Shown: positions 54,358-63,907, numbered from the stretch's first letter. The stretch is DNA of 64,000 nt from Chloroflexota bacterium (GCA_030603665.1 JAUVXJ010000010.1:1-64000); one strand, 5' to 3'. Numbers and translations are program-made. Notes: generated by a model not told the origin, from the sequence alone.

Positions 54358-56406
54358 CTACGGCCCAAGATCTTGGATCTCCAACTCGTAGTTGAGCCAG
54401 GCCAACTCGGACCCCGCCTGCCCCCCCTTGCATGATAGGACAATGCCCGGCGCATCGCCCAGATTCTGCCAGGTCACGAGGTCATCAGAGGTCCACACAC
54501 CCTCCCCATCGCAAATGCGCGATGATTGACCATCTGTATCCCAATCCATGAGCCACATAGCTACGGTGAGATCCTCGGACTCGGCCAGATCCACCACCAG
54601 GGTATCGCGACCCTGGAAGAGGTCTCCCGCCCGGTATTGAACCCTGCGACATCCGGGGCTGTCTGTACAACTCCAGCTATCGAGCACCGGCCCGCTCCAG
54701 GTCACAGAACCATCAGTGACGATCGGCGGTCCGTTCATGATTCGCTCCCCGTTAGCTGATACCCCGCCGTACCAGAAGACCACCCGGCAGTTGGAGCAGT
54801 CGGGCTCCGGTTCGGGACAATCCGCTTGAATGCAGTACGTGCTCAGGTAGCGAAGTGTGAGCGTAACTCGGCGCACCGCGCAGGACTGCGGCCCGGTGGG
54901 AGGGATCTGGAAGGGGTCACTCAGGGGCGACTCGATGCCATGGCCCAAGGGACCGTTGTAGGCGCTCACCTGGAACCTATAGACCTGTTCGCACGGTGGG
55001 TTCAAATCCGACTCCCGCAGTTTGGCGGTCTTGGCGGCAGCTCCTGTGTAGCCCACAAGGGAGCCATTCCGATATATCACGAACTTGTCTATCGCACTCG
55101 GGTCCCGGTTCCACTGCCAGCGGAGATAAGGGTCGCCGGCTATACGACCAAAGCCTAAGTGGTATGGCGCCGACAATTCCCGCTCAGGATAGCAAGTGCC
55201 GGGACAGATACGATACCACATCCTGAACCAGCCTCCCTCTTCGCCAGCCTGGGATGTAGCGTCCAGCGTCTCCCCAGTCCAATCTGGCTCAGCGTGGTCT
55301 CTGGTCACCTCCCCCAGGTAGATGGGCTCAGCATCGGCCGGGTCAAGAAAGGCATAGCAGTGTACCTCCACGCGTAAGGAGTCTCCGTACACCGGCACCG
55401 TCCGGCTGTTCTCCACTCCACCTAACTCCGCGGCGATCTCCCACCAGGCAGCCCCTTCAGGAGGCAGGAAGAGTTCATCCCCCCCAGGCACCCACTCCAT
55501 CTCACCATCGCCCAGACGGACCAGACAGTACCCCGCGGAATATGGCTGGTCAACCGTGATGGCGATGGCCTCCACCTCCACCACGGCTCTCGGAGGGTCG
55601 GTGACCGGCGGGCCACCGTCCAGCGAAATCTGGGATACCTCTTCCCCATCGGAGGGTGGATCCTCCCCAGGTTGTGGCTCCTCCTCTGGCGGAGGCAACT
55701 CCTCCCCTGGCCCCTCCTCAACGTCTGGGGGCCGTTCAGTCACTGGCAAGTCCACTCCCGGCGGTGGTGACTCTTCCTCCTCAGGCGAGGCCAGATAGGG
55801 AACCATCAAGGTCTCACCTGGTACCAGTGGCGTCATGTGATCGAGCGCGGGGTTGCAGGCCAGGATCTCTTCCACCGTGACCTCGTATTCGGCAGCGATC
55901 TCCTCCAGCGTCTCTCCCTCTTGCACCTGGTGAGCTATCAGAAGAACCCCGGCGCACCCCTCTTGAGGCATCTCCGCGGCTATCTCCGGCCCCTCCACTG
56001 CGGAGACGGTCAGCGAGGCCTGGCCGGGAACGCCGGCCATGTTGTAGCCCCTGACCACGATGGTGTGATTGCCCAGCGTTTCGGGGACCCAGGTAGCCAG
56101 CAGCGGGAAGGGGTTCATGCCCCCGGGAAGAGCGGTGGCCTGGGAGATGACCATCTGCCCATCGACCCAAAGCTGCATCCGACCGATTCTGGAGGGATCA
56201 TAGCCTGAGGCGAAGACCTGCACCGCCTGGCCGACGAAGACTTCATCGCCGTGGCTAGGGCTATCGATAAGGATCGCTGGCCCCTCCGCCGCTGCCACCG
56301 ATGGCGCTATTAGCTGCGGCCGGTAGATGAGGACGCCTAAGACAGCTCCCAAACACACCACTAGGAGCACCAAGACAACGATCGCCGCTATCTTGACTTC
56401 CCTCAT
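54358..56406 (-). CDS. Membrane-anchored Ig-like/LysM protein, copy A
   Basis: A 682-residue exported protein. Order: N-terminal membrane anchor (about 5-28), Ig-like domain (about 43-136, ILIDSPSHGDEVFVGQAVQV), LysM (about 157-204, HQVQEGETLEEIAAEYEVTV), Pro/Glu-rich spacer (about 205-262), then about 420 residues of beta-rich domains with paired cysteines, including a fibronectin-like part. LysM binds peptidoglycan, so it probably links the cell wall to surface functions. It is a paralog of the protein at 57872-59854, the last gene of a duplicated lipoprotein-LysM cluster. Confidence 0.85.
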   Translation of the reverse strand: MREVKIAAIVVLVLLVVCLGAVLGVLIYRPQLIAPSVAAAEGPAILIDSPSHGDEVFVGQAVQVFASGYDPSRIGRMQLWVDGQMVISQATALPGGMNPFPLLATWVPETLGNHTIVVRGYNMAGVPGQASLTVSAVEGPEIAAEMPQEGCAGVLLIAHQVQEGETLEEIAAEYEVTVEEILACNPALDHMTPLVPGETLMVPYLASPEEEESPPPGVDLPVTERPPDVEEGPGEELPPPEEEPQPGEDPPSDGEEVSQISLDGGPPVTDPPRAVVEVEAIAITVDQPYSAGYCLVRLGDGEMEWVPGGDELFLPPEGAAWWEIAAELGGVENSRTVPVYGDSLRVEVHCYAFLDPADAEPIYLGEVTRDHAEPDWTGETLDATSQAGEEGGWFRMWYRICPGTCYPERELSAPYHLGFGRIAGDPYLRWQWNRDPSAIDKFVIYRNGSLVGYTGAAAKTAKLRESDLNPPCEQVYRFQVSAYNGPLGHGIESPLSDPFQIPPTGPQSCAVRRVTLTLRYLSTYCIQADCPEPEPDCSNCRVVFWYGGVSANGERIMNGPPIVTDGSVTWSGPVLDSWSCTDSPGCRRVQYRAGDLFQGRDTLVVDLAESEDLTVAMWLMDWDTDGQSSRICDGEGVWTSDDLVTWQNLGDAPGIVLSCKGGQAGSELAWLNYELEIQDLGP

Positions 56407-56522
56407 CTCAATTTCCTTTCTTCCCGCCTCAAATCACGGGGCGTTCGAGGAGCCATAGCGACCTCAACGGTTCAGCATCCGCAAAGGGCAACCTCGACCA
56501 CCAACCTGCTATGAACGCCCTG

Positions 56523-57680
56523 TCAGAGATTGACGATAAACGAGCCCGGACCCCACTCGGACTCGTTCCCTCCTGGCGAATCGTCGGCGGCCCTTATCCA
56601 GTACTTGACCGTTACGGGCGTCGTGCTCACCGGACAATGGTTCAGCATGTTGGGGTCGTAGGTCACCACCCAGTTATTGCCGCTCCCGGAGAGATCGCCG
56701 CAGTACTCCTTGGGTTGGGTCATACCGCCGGACAGTGAACAGTACAGCTGCGCAGATCCGATCCCAGACGGGTCGGTAACCCGAGCGCTGATCTGAACCT
56801 GGTCGTTTTGGGAACAGTAAGCCGCCTGGGGGGAGTGGCTCACATTCTCGATAGTAGGCCCCTCGGAGTCCTCTGGTGGTTGTGTCACCTCCACAACCAG
56901 GCTCGCGGTATCCTCCCCTCCTGGCCCCCTCGCCAGCAGCGTGTAGGTCGTCGTCTCGCCGGGGCAACTCTCCCTGGAATCAGGGCTGGTCACGCCCTCA
57001 CCGTCGAAGAATATCTCGGTAGGAGAGCCCTCCACTCGCCACTCGAACCTCACACACTCGCCCGTCGTGATCTGTTGCCGACTGACCTCAAAAGAGGCGA
57101 TCCTCGGCGCAGGCGGCGTCGTGGCGGTGCCGGTCGGGGTGGAGGTTGGGGTGTCGGTCGGCAGGCTGGTCGTTGTGGGGGTAGCCACTGGCACGCCAGT
57201 GGAAGTGGGGCCCTCCGTCGGCTCGCCGGTGGCGGGAGGCTCCGCCGGCAGCGTCGGCGTTCCGCCTAAAATCAATTTCACATCAGCAGCCACTATCACT
57301 GTAACCGTCTCCGACACGCCCGAGGCCCCTTCCTGGTCGGTCGTGCGACACTGCAACGCGTACACCCCCGCCTGCGTAGCCTGGAAGGCGATGTCAGCGT
57401 GGAAGTAGGTCGCCTGAGGATCTGCTGTGTTGGCCGCTCGACCAGCGAAGACCCGATTCACCAGCAGCTCCACCTGTGCCACCCCCGCCTGGGCGAAGGC
57501 GTGACACAGAACAGGTATCTCGCCGGGGGAGACCTCGGTGCCGTCCCGCGGCGCGCCTACCCAGGCCCGAGGGCCGCTGGGGATCTCCTCCAGCGTCGTC
57601 GGCGCGCAAGCGGCCAGCAGAACTGACAAGGATATGGTGACCCCCAGCAGGATGATCGTAGCTCGCTTTATGCGCTTCAT
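56523..57680 (-). CDS. Exported lipoprotein with Pro/Thr-rich linker, copy A
   Basis: A 385-residue lipoprotein. The lipobox LLAAC ends at Cys 25. Then come an Ig-like domain (RAWVGAPRDGTEVSPGEIPV), a Pro/Thr linker of about 60 residues and a second beta domain (RIASFEVSRQQITTGECVRF). A C-terminal Ig-like domain follows (ADDSPGGNESEWGPGSF). It is a paralog of 59931-61136. ATG 57680 starts the signal peptide, with GGAGGG 11 bases upstream. The function is unknown; pairing with a LysM protein suggests a surface complex. Confidence 0.83.
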   Translation of the reverse strand: MKRIKRATIILLGVTISLSVLLAACAPTTLEEIPSGPRAWVGAPRDGTEVSPGEIPVLCHAFAQAGVAQVELLVNRVFAGRAANTADPQATYFHADIAFQATQAGVYALQCRTTDQEGASGVSETVTVIVAADVKLILGGTPTLPAEPPATGEPTEGPTSTGVPVATPTTTSLPTDTPTSTPTGTATTPPAPRIASFEVSRQQITTGECVRFEWRVEGSPTEIFFDGEGVTSPDSRESCPGETTTYTLLARGPGGEDTASLVVEVTQPPEDSEGPTIENVSHSPQAAYCSQNDQVQISARVTDPSGIGSAQLYCSLSGGMTQPKEYCGDLSGSGNNWVVTYDPNMLNHCPVSTTPVTVKYWIRAADDSPGGNESEWGPGSFIVNL

Positions 57681-57702
57681 GTTGTGCACCACCCTCCAAA
57701 AT

Positions 57703-57731
57703 ACCTCGGAGGATTCGAACACCTCCGAGGT
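57703..57731 (-). other. Hairpin upstream of lipoprotein copy A
   Basis: Ten-base stem ACCTCGGAGG/CCTCCGAGGT with a 9-base loop TGTTCGAAT on the minus strand, followed by ATTTTGG. It lies 22 bases before the lipoprotein start and could act as an intercistronic terminator or mRNA stabiliser. The loop resembles a tRNA T-loop. Confidence 0.45.
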
Positions 57732-57871
57732 CTGTCACGCCCTCCTTGGGATCAAGCATCCGGCGGAGTGAGTTGGCTGCAGCGATAGCGCCGTGCCAAG
57801 AGACGGGCGGGGCGCCGCCCAGAGGACTGCGCCCCGCATCACGACTCAGCGTCTGCTTAGACTATGGCCCG

Positions 57872-59854
57872 CTAAGGCGTCACCTCCAGATGCACCTTCA
57901 CGAAAGCCAAGGCGTCCCAAGGCGGCGTGCTGGTGAAGGGGCTACGTGTGAACAACCAGATGTCCCCTGTCGCTACCTCCGCCGGGGTAAGAGTCCTCGT
58001 CCCAAGCAGGAGTAGCGAATAGGAGGGCCCCGGATCCCAGTCCACCGCTGCTAGGCCGAAGGTCAGGTTGTCCGTGGCATCCAATTCCACGGTTACACTG
58101 GCGTCACCGAGGTGCATCATGTCGTTGAGGGGCGCCACGCTGCCGCTCGTCATGTACGGTGGTCCCCAAATGGGGTCCCTCTCGATCGACTGCCCATTGG
58201 CGAATAGCCACATGTGAAAGTTTGGAACCTTACAGTCATCGCACGGAGGATACGACGGACAGGGGTCCAGCAGGATGCACCCAGTCAATAGCTCCTCGAA
58301 AGTGACCACCACGGTGGTTGGACAGGGCGGCCCCGTATAGGTCAGAACGTTGCTGGGGTCCGACTCCACCCCCACCCCGGGAGGTCCCCTGTAGGCGGTC
58401 AGGTGATAGTTCCACTCCTCCCCGCAGGGCGGGTCGAAATACGCCGCAGGCAACACCATGGCGCGAGCGGACGGATCAGGATCTTCGAACAGCATGGTGT
58501 CGTTGCGGTAGAGCCTGAATCCGTCTATGGTCGCCTCATCCCCCGTCCAGTCCCATGCCAAAGCATCTAGGATTGGGCAAGGGGGGCAACCTAGAGGGGG
58601 ACCACACGGACAGCCGGTCGTTTGGGCCAGATTCTCAGGGGCAGGGGGCACAGGCCTGGGCTCGCATGGATAGTCAGGGCAGATACGATACACCACTCTG
58701 AACCATCGTCCGTCGTCGGCCAGAGCCGTGACCTCTATCTCCTCGCCCGTCCACTCCGCGTCGCCGTGCTCCCTGACGAAGTGCCCCAGGGACCAGCCGT
58801 TGATCCCAACCCAGCCGAAGCATTCCACCTCGACTCGGAAGATGTCTCCGCTGACGGGCACCGGGACGCTATTCATGCCAGCCAACTCCGCCTGGATGTC
58901 CCAGTAATTGCCCGCAACTGGCGCAAAGGAGCCTGTTTCGGGGACCTGCTCCATGTCGGCATCGGCCAGCCAGACCATGCAGTACAGGTTGTCATAGGCC
59001 TGATCTGCCTCAAGCTCCAGGGCCTCGAACCCCAGGGTCACCGTAGGCACTGGATCTGGAGGATCGGGGGGCTCAGGTCCCGCGGGTGGTTCCTCCACCT
59101 CGGGTGGAGCCTCCTCGCCTGGCGGTGGCTCCTCCTCTGGGGGAGGCATCTCCTCGCCAGGCAGCTCCTCCTCCGGCGGCACATCCGGTGGTATCTCAAC
59201 GGGCGGCGGCTCGAAATCTGCCGGCGGCCCTTCCTCCTCGGCAGTGATGACCACCGGGATGTGGAGCACATCACCCGCCGTCAGCGCCGCCGCCGGATCA
59301 AGCCCCGGGTTGCAGGCCAGTATCTGCTCCGGCGTAAGCTCATATCCGGAGGCGATGCCCTCCAAAGTCTCGCCCATCTGTACCTCGTGGTCGAAGAGGT
59401 CCACGCCCTCGCACCCTGAGGGTATCTCGGGCGGCACCGCCTGCACCACGTTCAGGGCAACCGAGGCCTGGCCGGAGACATCATTGGTGTTGTAGCCCCT
59501 GACCACGATGGTGTGATTCCCTGGAGTCTCGGGCACCCAGATCGCCAGCAGCGGGAAGGGGTTCGTCCCTTCGGGCAGGGCACTGGCCTGCGACTGGATT
59601 AACCTCCCATCAACCCATAGCTCCATGCGGGCGATCTTCCCCGGGTCCCTCCCCGTGGCGAAGACCTGCACCAATTCGCCCACGGTGACCTCGTCGCCGT
59701 GGCTGGGGCTATCAATCAGGATCATCGGCCCCGCTTCCTCCGCTTCTGCGGTGGGCACCATGAAGTAGTAGTAGGCCAGCGCGCCCACCGCCGCCACGAC
59801 GCAGCAAAGAACGACGAGCACGACCACCCCGATGGTTATCGTTCTACTGCTCAT
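57872..59854 (-). CDS. Membrane-anchored Ig-like/LysM protein, copy B
   Basis: A 660-residue paralog of copy A with the same order: membrane anchor (about 7-30), Ig-like domain (about 43-137, ILIDSPSHGDEVTVGELVQV), LysM (about 157-201, HEVQMGETLEGIASGYELTP), very Pro/Glu-rich spacer (PPEEELPGEEMPPPEEEPPP), then cysteine-containing beta domains. The anchor and Ig-like parts are the best conserved, the C-terminal binding domains the least, as expected if each copy recognises a different partner. It is preceded by lipoprotein copy B. Confidence 0.85.
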   Translation of the reverse strand: MSSRTITIGVVVLVVLCCVVAAVGALAYYYFMVPTAEAEEAGPMILIDSPSHGDEVTVGELVQVFATGRDPGKIARMELWVDGRLIQSQASALPEGTNPFPLLAIWVPETPGNHTIVVRGYNTNDVSGQASVALNVVQAVPPEIPSGCEGVDLFDHEVQMGETLEGIASGYELTPEQILACNPGLDPAAALTAGDVLHIPVVITAEEEGPPADFEPPPVEIPPDVPPEEELPGEEMPPPEEEPPPGEEAPPEVEEPPAGPEPPDPPDPVPTVTLGFEALELEADQAYDNLYCMVWLADADMEQVPETGSFAPVAGNYWDIQAELAGMNSVPVPVSGDIFRVEVECFGWVGINGWSLGHFVREHGDAEWTGEEIEVTALADDGRWFRVVYRICPDYPCEPRPVPPAPENLAQTTGCPCGPPLGCPPCPILDALAWDWTGDEATIDGFRLYRNDTMLFEDPDPSARAMVLPAAYFDPPCGEEWNYHLTAYRGPPGVGVESDPSNVLTYTGPPCPTTVVVTFEELLTGCILLDPCPSYPPCDDCKVPNFHMWLFANGQSIERDPIWGPPYMTSGSVAPLNDMMHLGDASVTVELDATDNLTFGLAAVDWDPGPSYSLLLLGTRTLTPAEVATGDIWLFTRSPFTSTPPWDALAFVKVHLEVTP

Positions 59855-59930
59855 CAGAGTTCTCCTTTCATCCTCCCTCGAGTCGCTACTGGACTCAAAG
59901 TCAAGTCAGCCCTTCTACCATGGTGACGAC

Positions 59931-61136
59931 TCACCCGATTCCCTGCTGGATGGTGATGGTTCCCGGGCCCCACCACGATGTGTTGAGATTAGGCGAGTCA
60001 TCTGTGGCCATGATCTCGAACTTGATGATTCCGGCGTAGAAGTCCTCGGGAGGCGTGTACCTGATGACCCAGACGTTTCCACCAGACCTGGTGAAGTTGC
60101 CGTACATCTCTCGCTGTGGTTCTGGCTCACCCCTGCTAGGGGGAGCCGTATGGTAAAGCTGTACGTTCCTGACCCCCGATCCATCCGTCACCGTTGCCTC
60201 GATATCCAGGTATCTATCGTCCGCAGCGCAATACTTCCCCACGCAGACGACACGCAACTGAGGCTGCGGCTCTACATTTGTGATTATCGGTCCCGTCGTG
60301 TCTTCTGGCGGCTGGATGACCACCACGGTGAGGGTGGCCCTGTCGGCGACCTGGTCGTTGAGCTCGGCCCTCAGTTCGAACTCCTTGGTTGCCGGGGGGC
60401 ACCTGTCCCTGGAGTCGGGACTGGTCACGCCCTCGTCGTCGAAGAAAATGGCGCTAGCCGGTCCCTCAACCGTCCAGTTGAACCTCACACAATCACCAAG
60501 CGCAATCTGGCTGCGGCTGACCTCGAAAACGACTATCCTGATCGGCACCGGGGTCCCTGTGGGCGACCGCGGCGTGGAGGTAGGTGGTATGCGCGTAGAT
60601 GTCGGCGGTATGGGTGTGGATGTGGGAGGCACCCGCGTCCCCGTGGGAGTCGGTGGTGCGGTAGTTGGTGTCGGCGGTTCCTCCGTCGAGGTCGGCGTGG
60701 CTGTGGCGATCTCCTCCCCGGGAGTGGTTGGTGTGGGCTCCTCTCCGGTCACTCTCACGGTCACCGGATCGGACTGAACCATCCCGCCGTCACCGTCGTA
60801 GGTACGGCAATGCAGCACATAGCTCCCTGGACCCGTGGTCTCGAAACTCAGGCTGACGGTGAAGTACTCGTTCGCCGCATCGGGATTGGCGGCCCGATTG
60901 GCGAAGGCGCCATTCACGAATAACTCGATCTGGCTCACCCCCCCGCGGGCGAAGGCGTGGCACATGGCCGCAACCTCGCCGATGGGCACCTCGCTCCCGT
61001 CCGGTGGCCCTCCGACCCATGCTCTGGGGCCACCTTCCACCAGCTGGCTGCCCGTCTGCCCGCACGAGGCCAGCACCAGGGTGGCTAGCAGCAGGAGGGA
61101 CGCCAAAGCGACTCTGAAGCGTCGATAGCTCCTCAT
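59931..61136 (-). CDS. Exported lipoprotein with Pro/Thr-rich linker, copy B
   Basis: A 401-residue paralog of copy A. Lipobox LASC (Cys 25), Ig-like domain (RAWVGGPPDGSEVPIGEVAA), long Pro/Thr linker with repeated PPTSTPIPPTSTRIPPTSTP, second beta domain (RIVVFEVSRSQIALGDCVRF) and C-terminal Ig-like part. GGAGG lies 8 bases before ATG 61136. First gene of the four-gene cluster; a consensus promoter lies about 190 bases upstream. Confidence 0.84.
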   Translation of the reverse strand: MRSYRRFRVALASLLLLATLVLASCGQTGSQLVEGGPRAWVGGPPDGSEVPIGEVAAMCHAFARGGVSQIELFVNGAFANRAANPDAANEYFTVSLSFETTGPGSYVLHCRTYDGDGGMVQSDPVTVRVTGEEPTPTTPGEEIATATPTSTEEPPTPTTAPPTPTGTRVPPTSTPIPPTSTRIPPTSTPRSPTGTPVPIRIVVFEVSRSQIALGDCVRFNWTVEGPASAIFFDDEGVTSPDSRDRCPPATKEFELRAELNDQVADRATLTVVVIQPPEDTTGPIITNVEPQPQLRVVCVGKYCAADDRYLDIEATVTDGSGVRNVQLYHTAPPSRGEPEPQREMYGNFTRSGGNVWVIRYTPPEDFYAGIIKFEIMATDDSPNLNTSWWGPGTITIQQGIG

Positions 61137-61332
61137 GATCTCTTCCTCCTTCAACCCGCTTCGACAGAGGACTGCTCGACGAAACTACGAAACGATAGCC
61201 AGAAACCCTGGCCATTCTGTAGGGGAAACACGACCGGGCGCAGGACGGCTTGTCTTTCTTCCTCCCTTCTCCCACGCACCCCATCGCAGCAGGCACAGGA
61301 GAGAGTCAGCATCCGTCCTGTCGATTTAGGAG

Positions 61333-61361
61333 ACTATACCACAAGGCCAGTAGACTGTCAA
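61333..61361 (-). promoter_or_regulatory. Promoter of the lipoprotein/LysM cluster
   Basis: Minus-strand consensus TTGACA (61356-61361) and TATAGT (61333-61338), 17-base spacer. The transcript would have a leader of about 190 bases and may continue through all four genes down to 54358. Confidence 0.75.
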
Positions 61362-61397
61362 GAACGCGCCCGATGGGATCACCAATCCCGTCGGACC

Positions 61398-61967
61398 TCA
61401 TGTGCCGCTCTGCTCGGTTCCCGAGAGCCCCTCCCCAAACTGCCTCAAGGCGACTACCTGGGCGGCGCTGGGCCTGAGAAAGGGGCGGGCCCGACAGATC
61501 GTGGCCCACGCCTCATCGAGTGTCAGTCCCGTGCTCACCAGGTAGGCCGCCGCCGTTACAGCCGCGCGGCCCACACCGGCCATACAATGCACGTACACGC
61601 CGCGGCCCTCGGCCAGCGCGTCGCCTATGAAGGCGCTCGCCTTCAGAAGCTGCTCCTGAGTCGGTGGCGCATCGTCGGTGGTGGGCAGCCAGAGATGCTT
61701 CTCCAGTGCGACGCCAAGGGCCTCGTCATCTGCCTCCCGCCGCAGACTGAGACTCGCGCTGATCCCCAGATTTGCCAAACGTCTGAGCCCGCGGCGGTAG
61801 TGCTGTCCGCCCACGTAGAGGTTGGGCGCGATGCGGCTGGTCGCGGGCGGAGACATGCCCGTCAGAAAGCGCAGCGCGTGGTCTTTCGCCCAAAGGGCTG
61901 TAACCCTCAAACCCTGCTGGCGCAGGCGGCTACTGAGGATTCTCAGTCCTTTGAGGAGTTTGTGCAT
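61398..61967 (-). CDS. Dual-specificity protein phosphatase
   Basis: A 189-residue DSP-like phosphatase. The active site HCMAGVGRA (Cys about 128, Arg about 134) matches HCxxGxxR. The general-acid Asp is probably in TTDDAPPT (about 98). The start of the domain is RIAPNLYVGGQHYRRGLRRL. An N-terminal basic extension of about 40 residues precedes it. It could act on phosphoproteins, phospholipids or RNA 5' ends. It lies downstream of dodecin on the minus strand. Confidence 0.88.
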   Translation of the reverse strand: MHKLLKGLRILSSRLRQQGLRVTALWAKDHALRFLTGMSPPATSRIAPNLYVGGQHYRRGLRRLANLGISASLSLRREADDEALGVALEKHLWLPTTDDAPPTQEQLLKASAFIGDALAEGRGVYVHCMAGVGRAAVTAAAYLVSTGLTLDEAWATICRARPFLRPSAAQVVALRQFGEGLSGTEQSGT

Positions 61968-61995
61968 AGGAGACTACTGATGGGGGTAGGCTCTC

Positions 61996-62208
61996 CTACC
62001 CCACACTGCCTTCCACAAGGAATGCCACCTTGACGTCGACCCTGTACTCTGAAACCTTGCCATCCTTGACCACGACGTTTTGGCCGACGACATCGGCGCC
62101 GACGATGCCTCGCAGCGACTCTGCCGCCTTGTTGATTGCGTTTGCAGTGGCCTCTTCCCAGCTATTGGGGGAAGTTCCTACGAGCTCGATTACCTTCAAG
62201 ACCGACAT
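61996..62208 (-). CDS. Dodecin
   Basis: A 70-residue dodecin: VLKVIELVGTSPNSWEEATA, then IVGADVVGQNVVVKDGKVSE. Dodecins assemble into hollow 12-mers that store flavin or CoA; the flavin-stacking Trp in SPNSWEEA is present, so flavin binding is likely. AAGGAGG is upstream. It is placed between the SPFH-protein and phosphatase genes. Confidence 0.93.
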   Translation of the reverse strand: MSVLKVIELVGTSPNSWEEATANAINKAAESLRGIVGADVVGQNVVVKDGKVSEYRVDVKVAFLVEGSVG

Positions 62209-62293
62209 CGATACACCTCCTTGTTGGGTCCACTCACGGACACTGCCTCAGTCGATTGAATACCTCTGCCGGCTAGCCAGGTTGCTGCCCTCC

Positions 62294-63346
62294 CTACTCC
62301 ACGGGGTTGCCGCAGTTGGGGCAGAACTGGGAACCTGCCGGGACGTCCATCTTGCAGTTGGCGCAGATCATGGACTGCCCAATCTTGGCCCCGCAATGGT
62401 TGCAGAACTTGGCGGCCCCCGGTATGGGATTGCCGCAGCTCGGACAGGGGACGGTGCCCGCACCAGCGCCCGCAGCAGCCGCGCCCCCCTGCATGGCCTG
62501 GCCCATCATGCCAGCCATCATGGCGCCCATGCCGACACCAGCGCCCATGCCCGCGCCCATCTGGGCAAAGCCCCCGCCTCCTTCGCCTGAGGCCATAGCG
62601 GCCTGCTCCACGGCCCGGGCCGTCTTGAACTGGAGATACGCCTGCATGTTGCCGATGGCGCCCATAGCCGCCCGCTCGTCGATGGCCTTGGCGGTGTCCT
62701 CGGTGGGCGAGACGTTGGTCACGTAGAGCGTCTTGAGGTCCAAACCCAGCGTGTTGAAGTCGTCCTGCGCCTTGGCCTTGGTGGCAGCCCCGATCTCGTC
62801 GTACAGGCTCGGCAGATCGAAGATCGACTTACCCACCTCGCCCAGGATATCGGTCAGGTTAGAGATGAGAATGCTGCGCAGGAAGTTGTCGATGTCGTTG
62901 GTGAAGTACAGGCCCTGCGTAGCCACGATCTTGTTCACGAACAGCTGGGGGTCCTTGACCTGCATGGAGTAGGTCCCGAAGCCCCGAACGCGAACCATAC
63001 CCAGCTCCGTGTCACGCAGAGCGACCGGCTCTGGGGTGCCCCATTTTTGGTCCACGTACTCGCGCATGTTGACGAAGTACACCTCTGCCTTGAAGGGCGT
63101 CTCGCCACTGAAAGCCTTGCCGATCAGGTCAACCAACACGGGCACGTTTGCCGTGGAAATGGTATGCCGGCCTGGGCCGAAGACGTCTAGCGCCTTTCCG
63201 TCCCGGAAAAACACGGCTTGCTGGCTCTCCCTCACTATGACCTGTGAGCCGATCCGGAAGTCGCCAGAACCCTGCTCTGGGATGCGATGCACCATCTCTC
63301 GCCCGGTGGCATCGAAATACTCGATTACGTCGAAGATCCTTGCCAT
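62294..63346 (-). CDS. SPFH-domain protein with C-terminal zinc ribbons (YdjI-like)
   Basis: A 350-residue SPFH/Band-7 protein of the virion-core-protein/YdjI type. The start ARIFDVIEYFDATGREMVHR and the SPFH core (QVIVRESQQAVFFRDGKALD to about residue 215) are followed by a Gly/Met/Ala-rich linker (about 250-290) and two zinc ribbons (CPSCGNPIPGAAKFCNHCG, then CANCKMDVPAGSQFCPNCG). Bacillus YdjI works with YdjH-like and PspA-type membrane-stress proteins. It lies 31 bases downstream of the helical protein gene. Confidence 0.92.
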   Translation of the reverse strand: MARIFDVIEYFDATGREMVHRIPEQGSGDFRIGSQVIVRESQQAVFFRDGKALDVFGPGRHTISTANVPVLVDLIGKAFSGETPFKAEVYFVNMREYVDQKWGTPEPVALRDTELGMVRVRGFGTYSMQVKDPQLFVNKIVATQGLYFTNDIDNFLRSILISNLTDILGEVGKSIFDLPSLYDEIGAATKAKAQDDFNTLGLDLKTLYVTNVSPTEDTAKAIDERAAMGAIGNMQAYLQFKTARAVEQAAMASGEGGGGFAQMGAGMGAGVGMGAMMAGMMGQAMQGGAAAAGAGAGTVPCPSCGNPIPGAAKFCNHCGAKIGQSMICANCKMDVPAGSQFCPNCGNPVE

Positions 63347-63376
63347 TTCAGTACCTCCTCATCTGTCCGCCAAGTG

Positions 63377-63907
63377 CTACTGCGATTGACCAACGGTCAG
63401 GATAGCGTCCTTTCGACGGTCAAAGGTGGTGTTCAGCTCCTGCAAGAGAAGTAGAGCATCGTTAGCAGTGCTCCGTATCTCCTCCCCTGCCATGGCCGCG
63501 ATGGCCAGCTTGTCCATGATCTCGGTCAGCTGATCCACCGAGACAGTGAGGGCGTTATCATACATGTAGAGGGCGTCCAGCTGCTCCTCCTTGATCCTCA
63601 CTGCATCGAAGAGGCCGGCATATCCGTACTCTGCCACCTTCAGCCGGTCGATGAGCAACTGGAGCTGAAGCATCACTCTCTCCAGCAGCCCCAGGTCTTC
63701 CAGCTTTCCCTCGCTGGCGAGGTTGTTCTGAACATTGGACAGCTTGCTGCGCTGCTCCTGGAAGCGGTCCGCGAGAAACAAGCGCAGGATCTTGTCAGCC
63801 TCCCGCCGCATCTCCTTCTCTTTGTAGCCATGGTAGCCAGGGATCTTGCCCGCCAGCGTCTCCAAGGTGCCACGGGCATCCGATACCACGCCCCTCAGAT
63901 CCTCCAT
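63377..63907 (-). CDS. Helical hypothetical protein upstream of the SPFH gene
   Basis: A 176-residue, almost wholly helical acidic/basic protein (KEMRREADKILRLFLADRFQ, then LLERVMLQLQLLIDRLKVAE) with no recognised family. Its place directly before the SPFH/zinc-ribbon gene suggests a partner, as in PspA/YdjG-type membrane-maintenance loci, but it is not an evident PspA. ATG 63907 is preceded by GGAGG 10 bases upstream; GTG 63949 is an alternative. Confidence 0.65.
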   Translation of the reverse strand: MEDLRGVVSDARGTLETLAGKIPGYHGYKEKEMRREADKILRLFLADRFQEQRSKLSNVQNNLASEGKLEDLGLLERVMLQLQLLIDRLKVAEYGYAGLFDAVRIKEEQLDALYMYDNALTVSVDQLTEIMDKLAIAAMAGEEIRSTANDALLLLQELNTTFDRRKDAILTVGQSQ

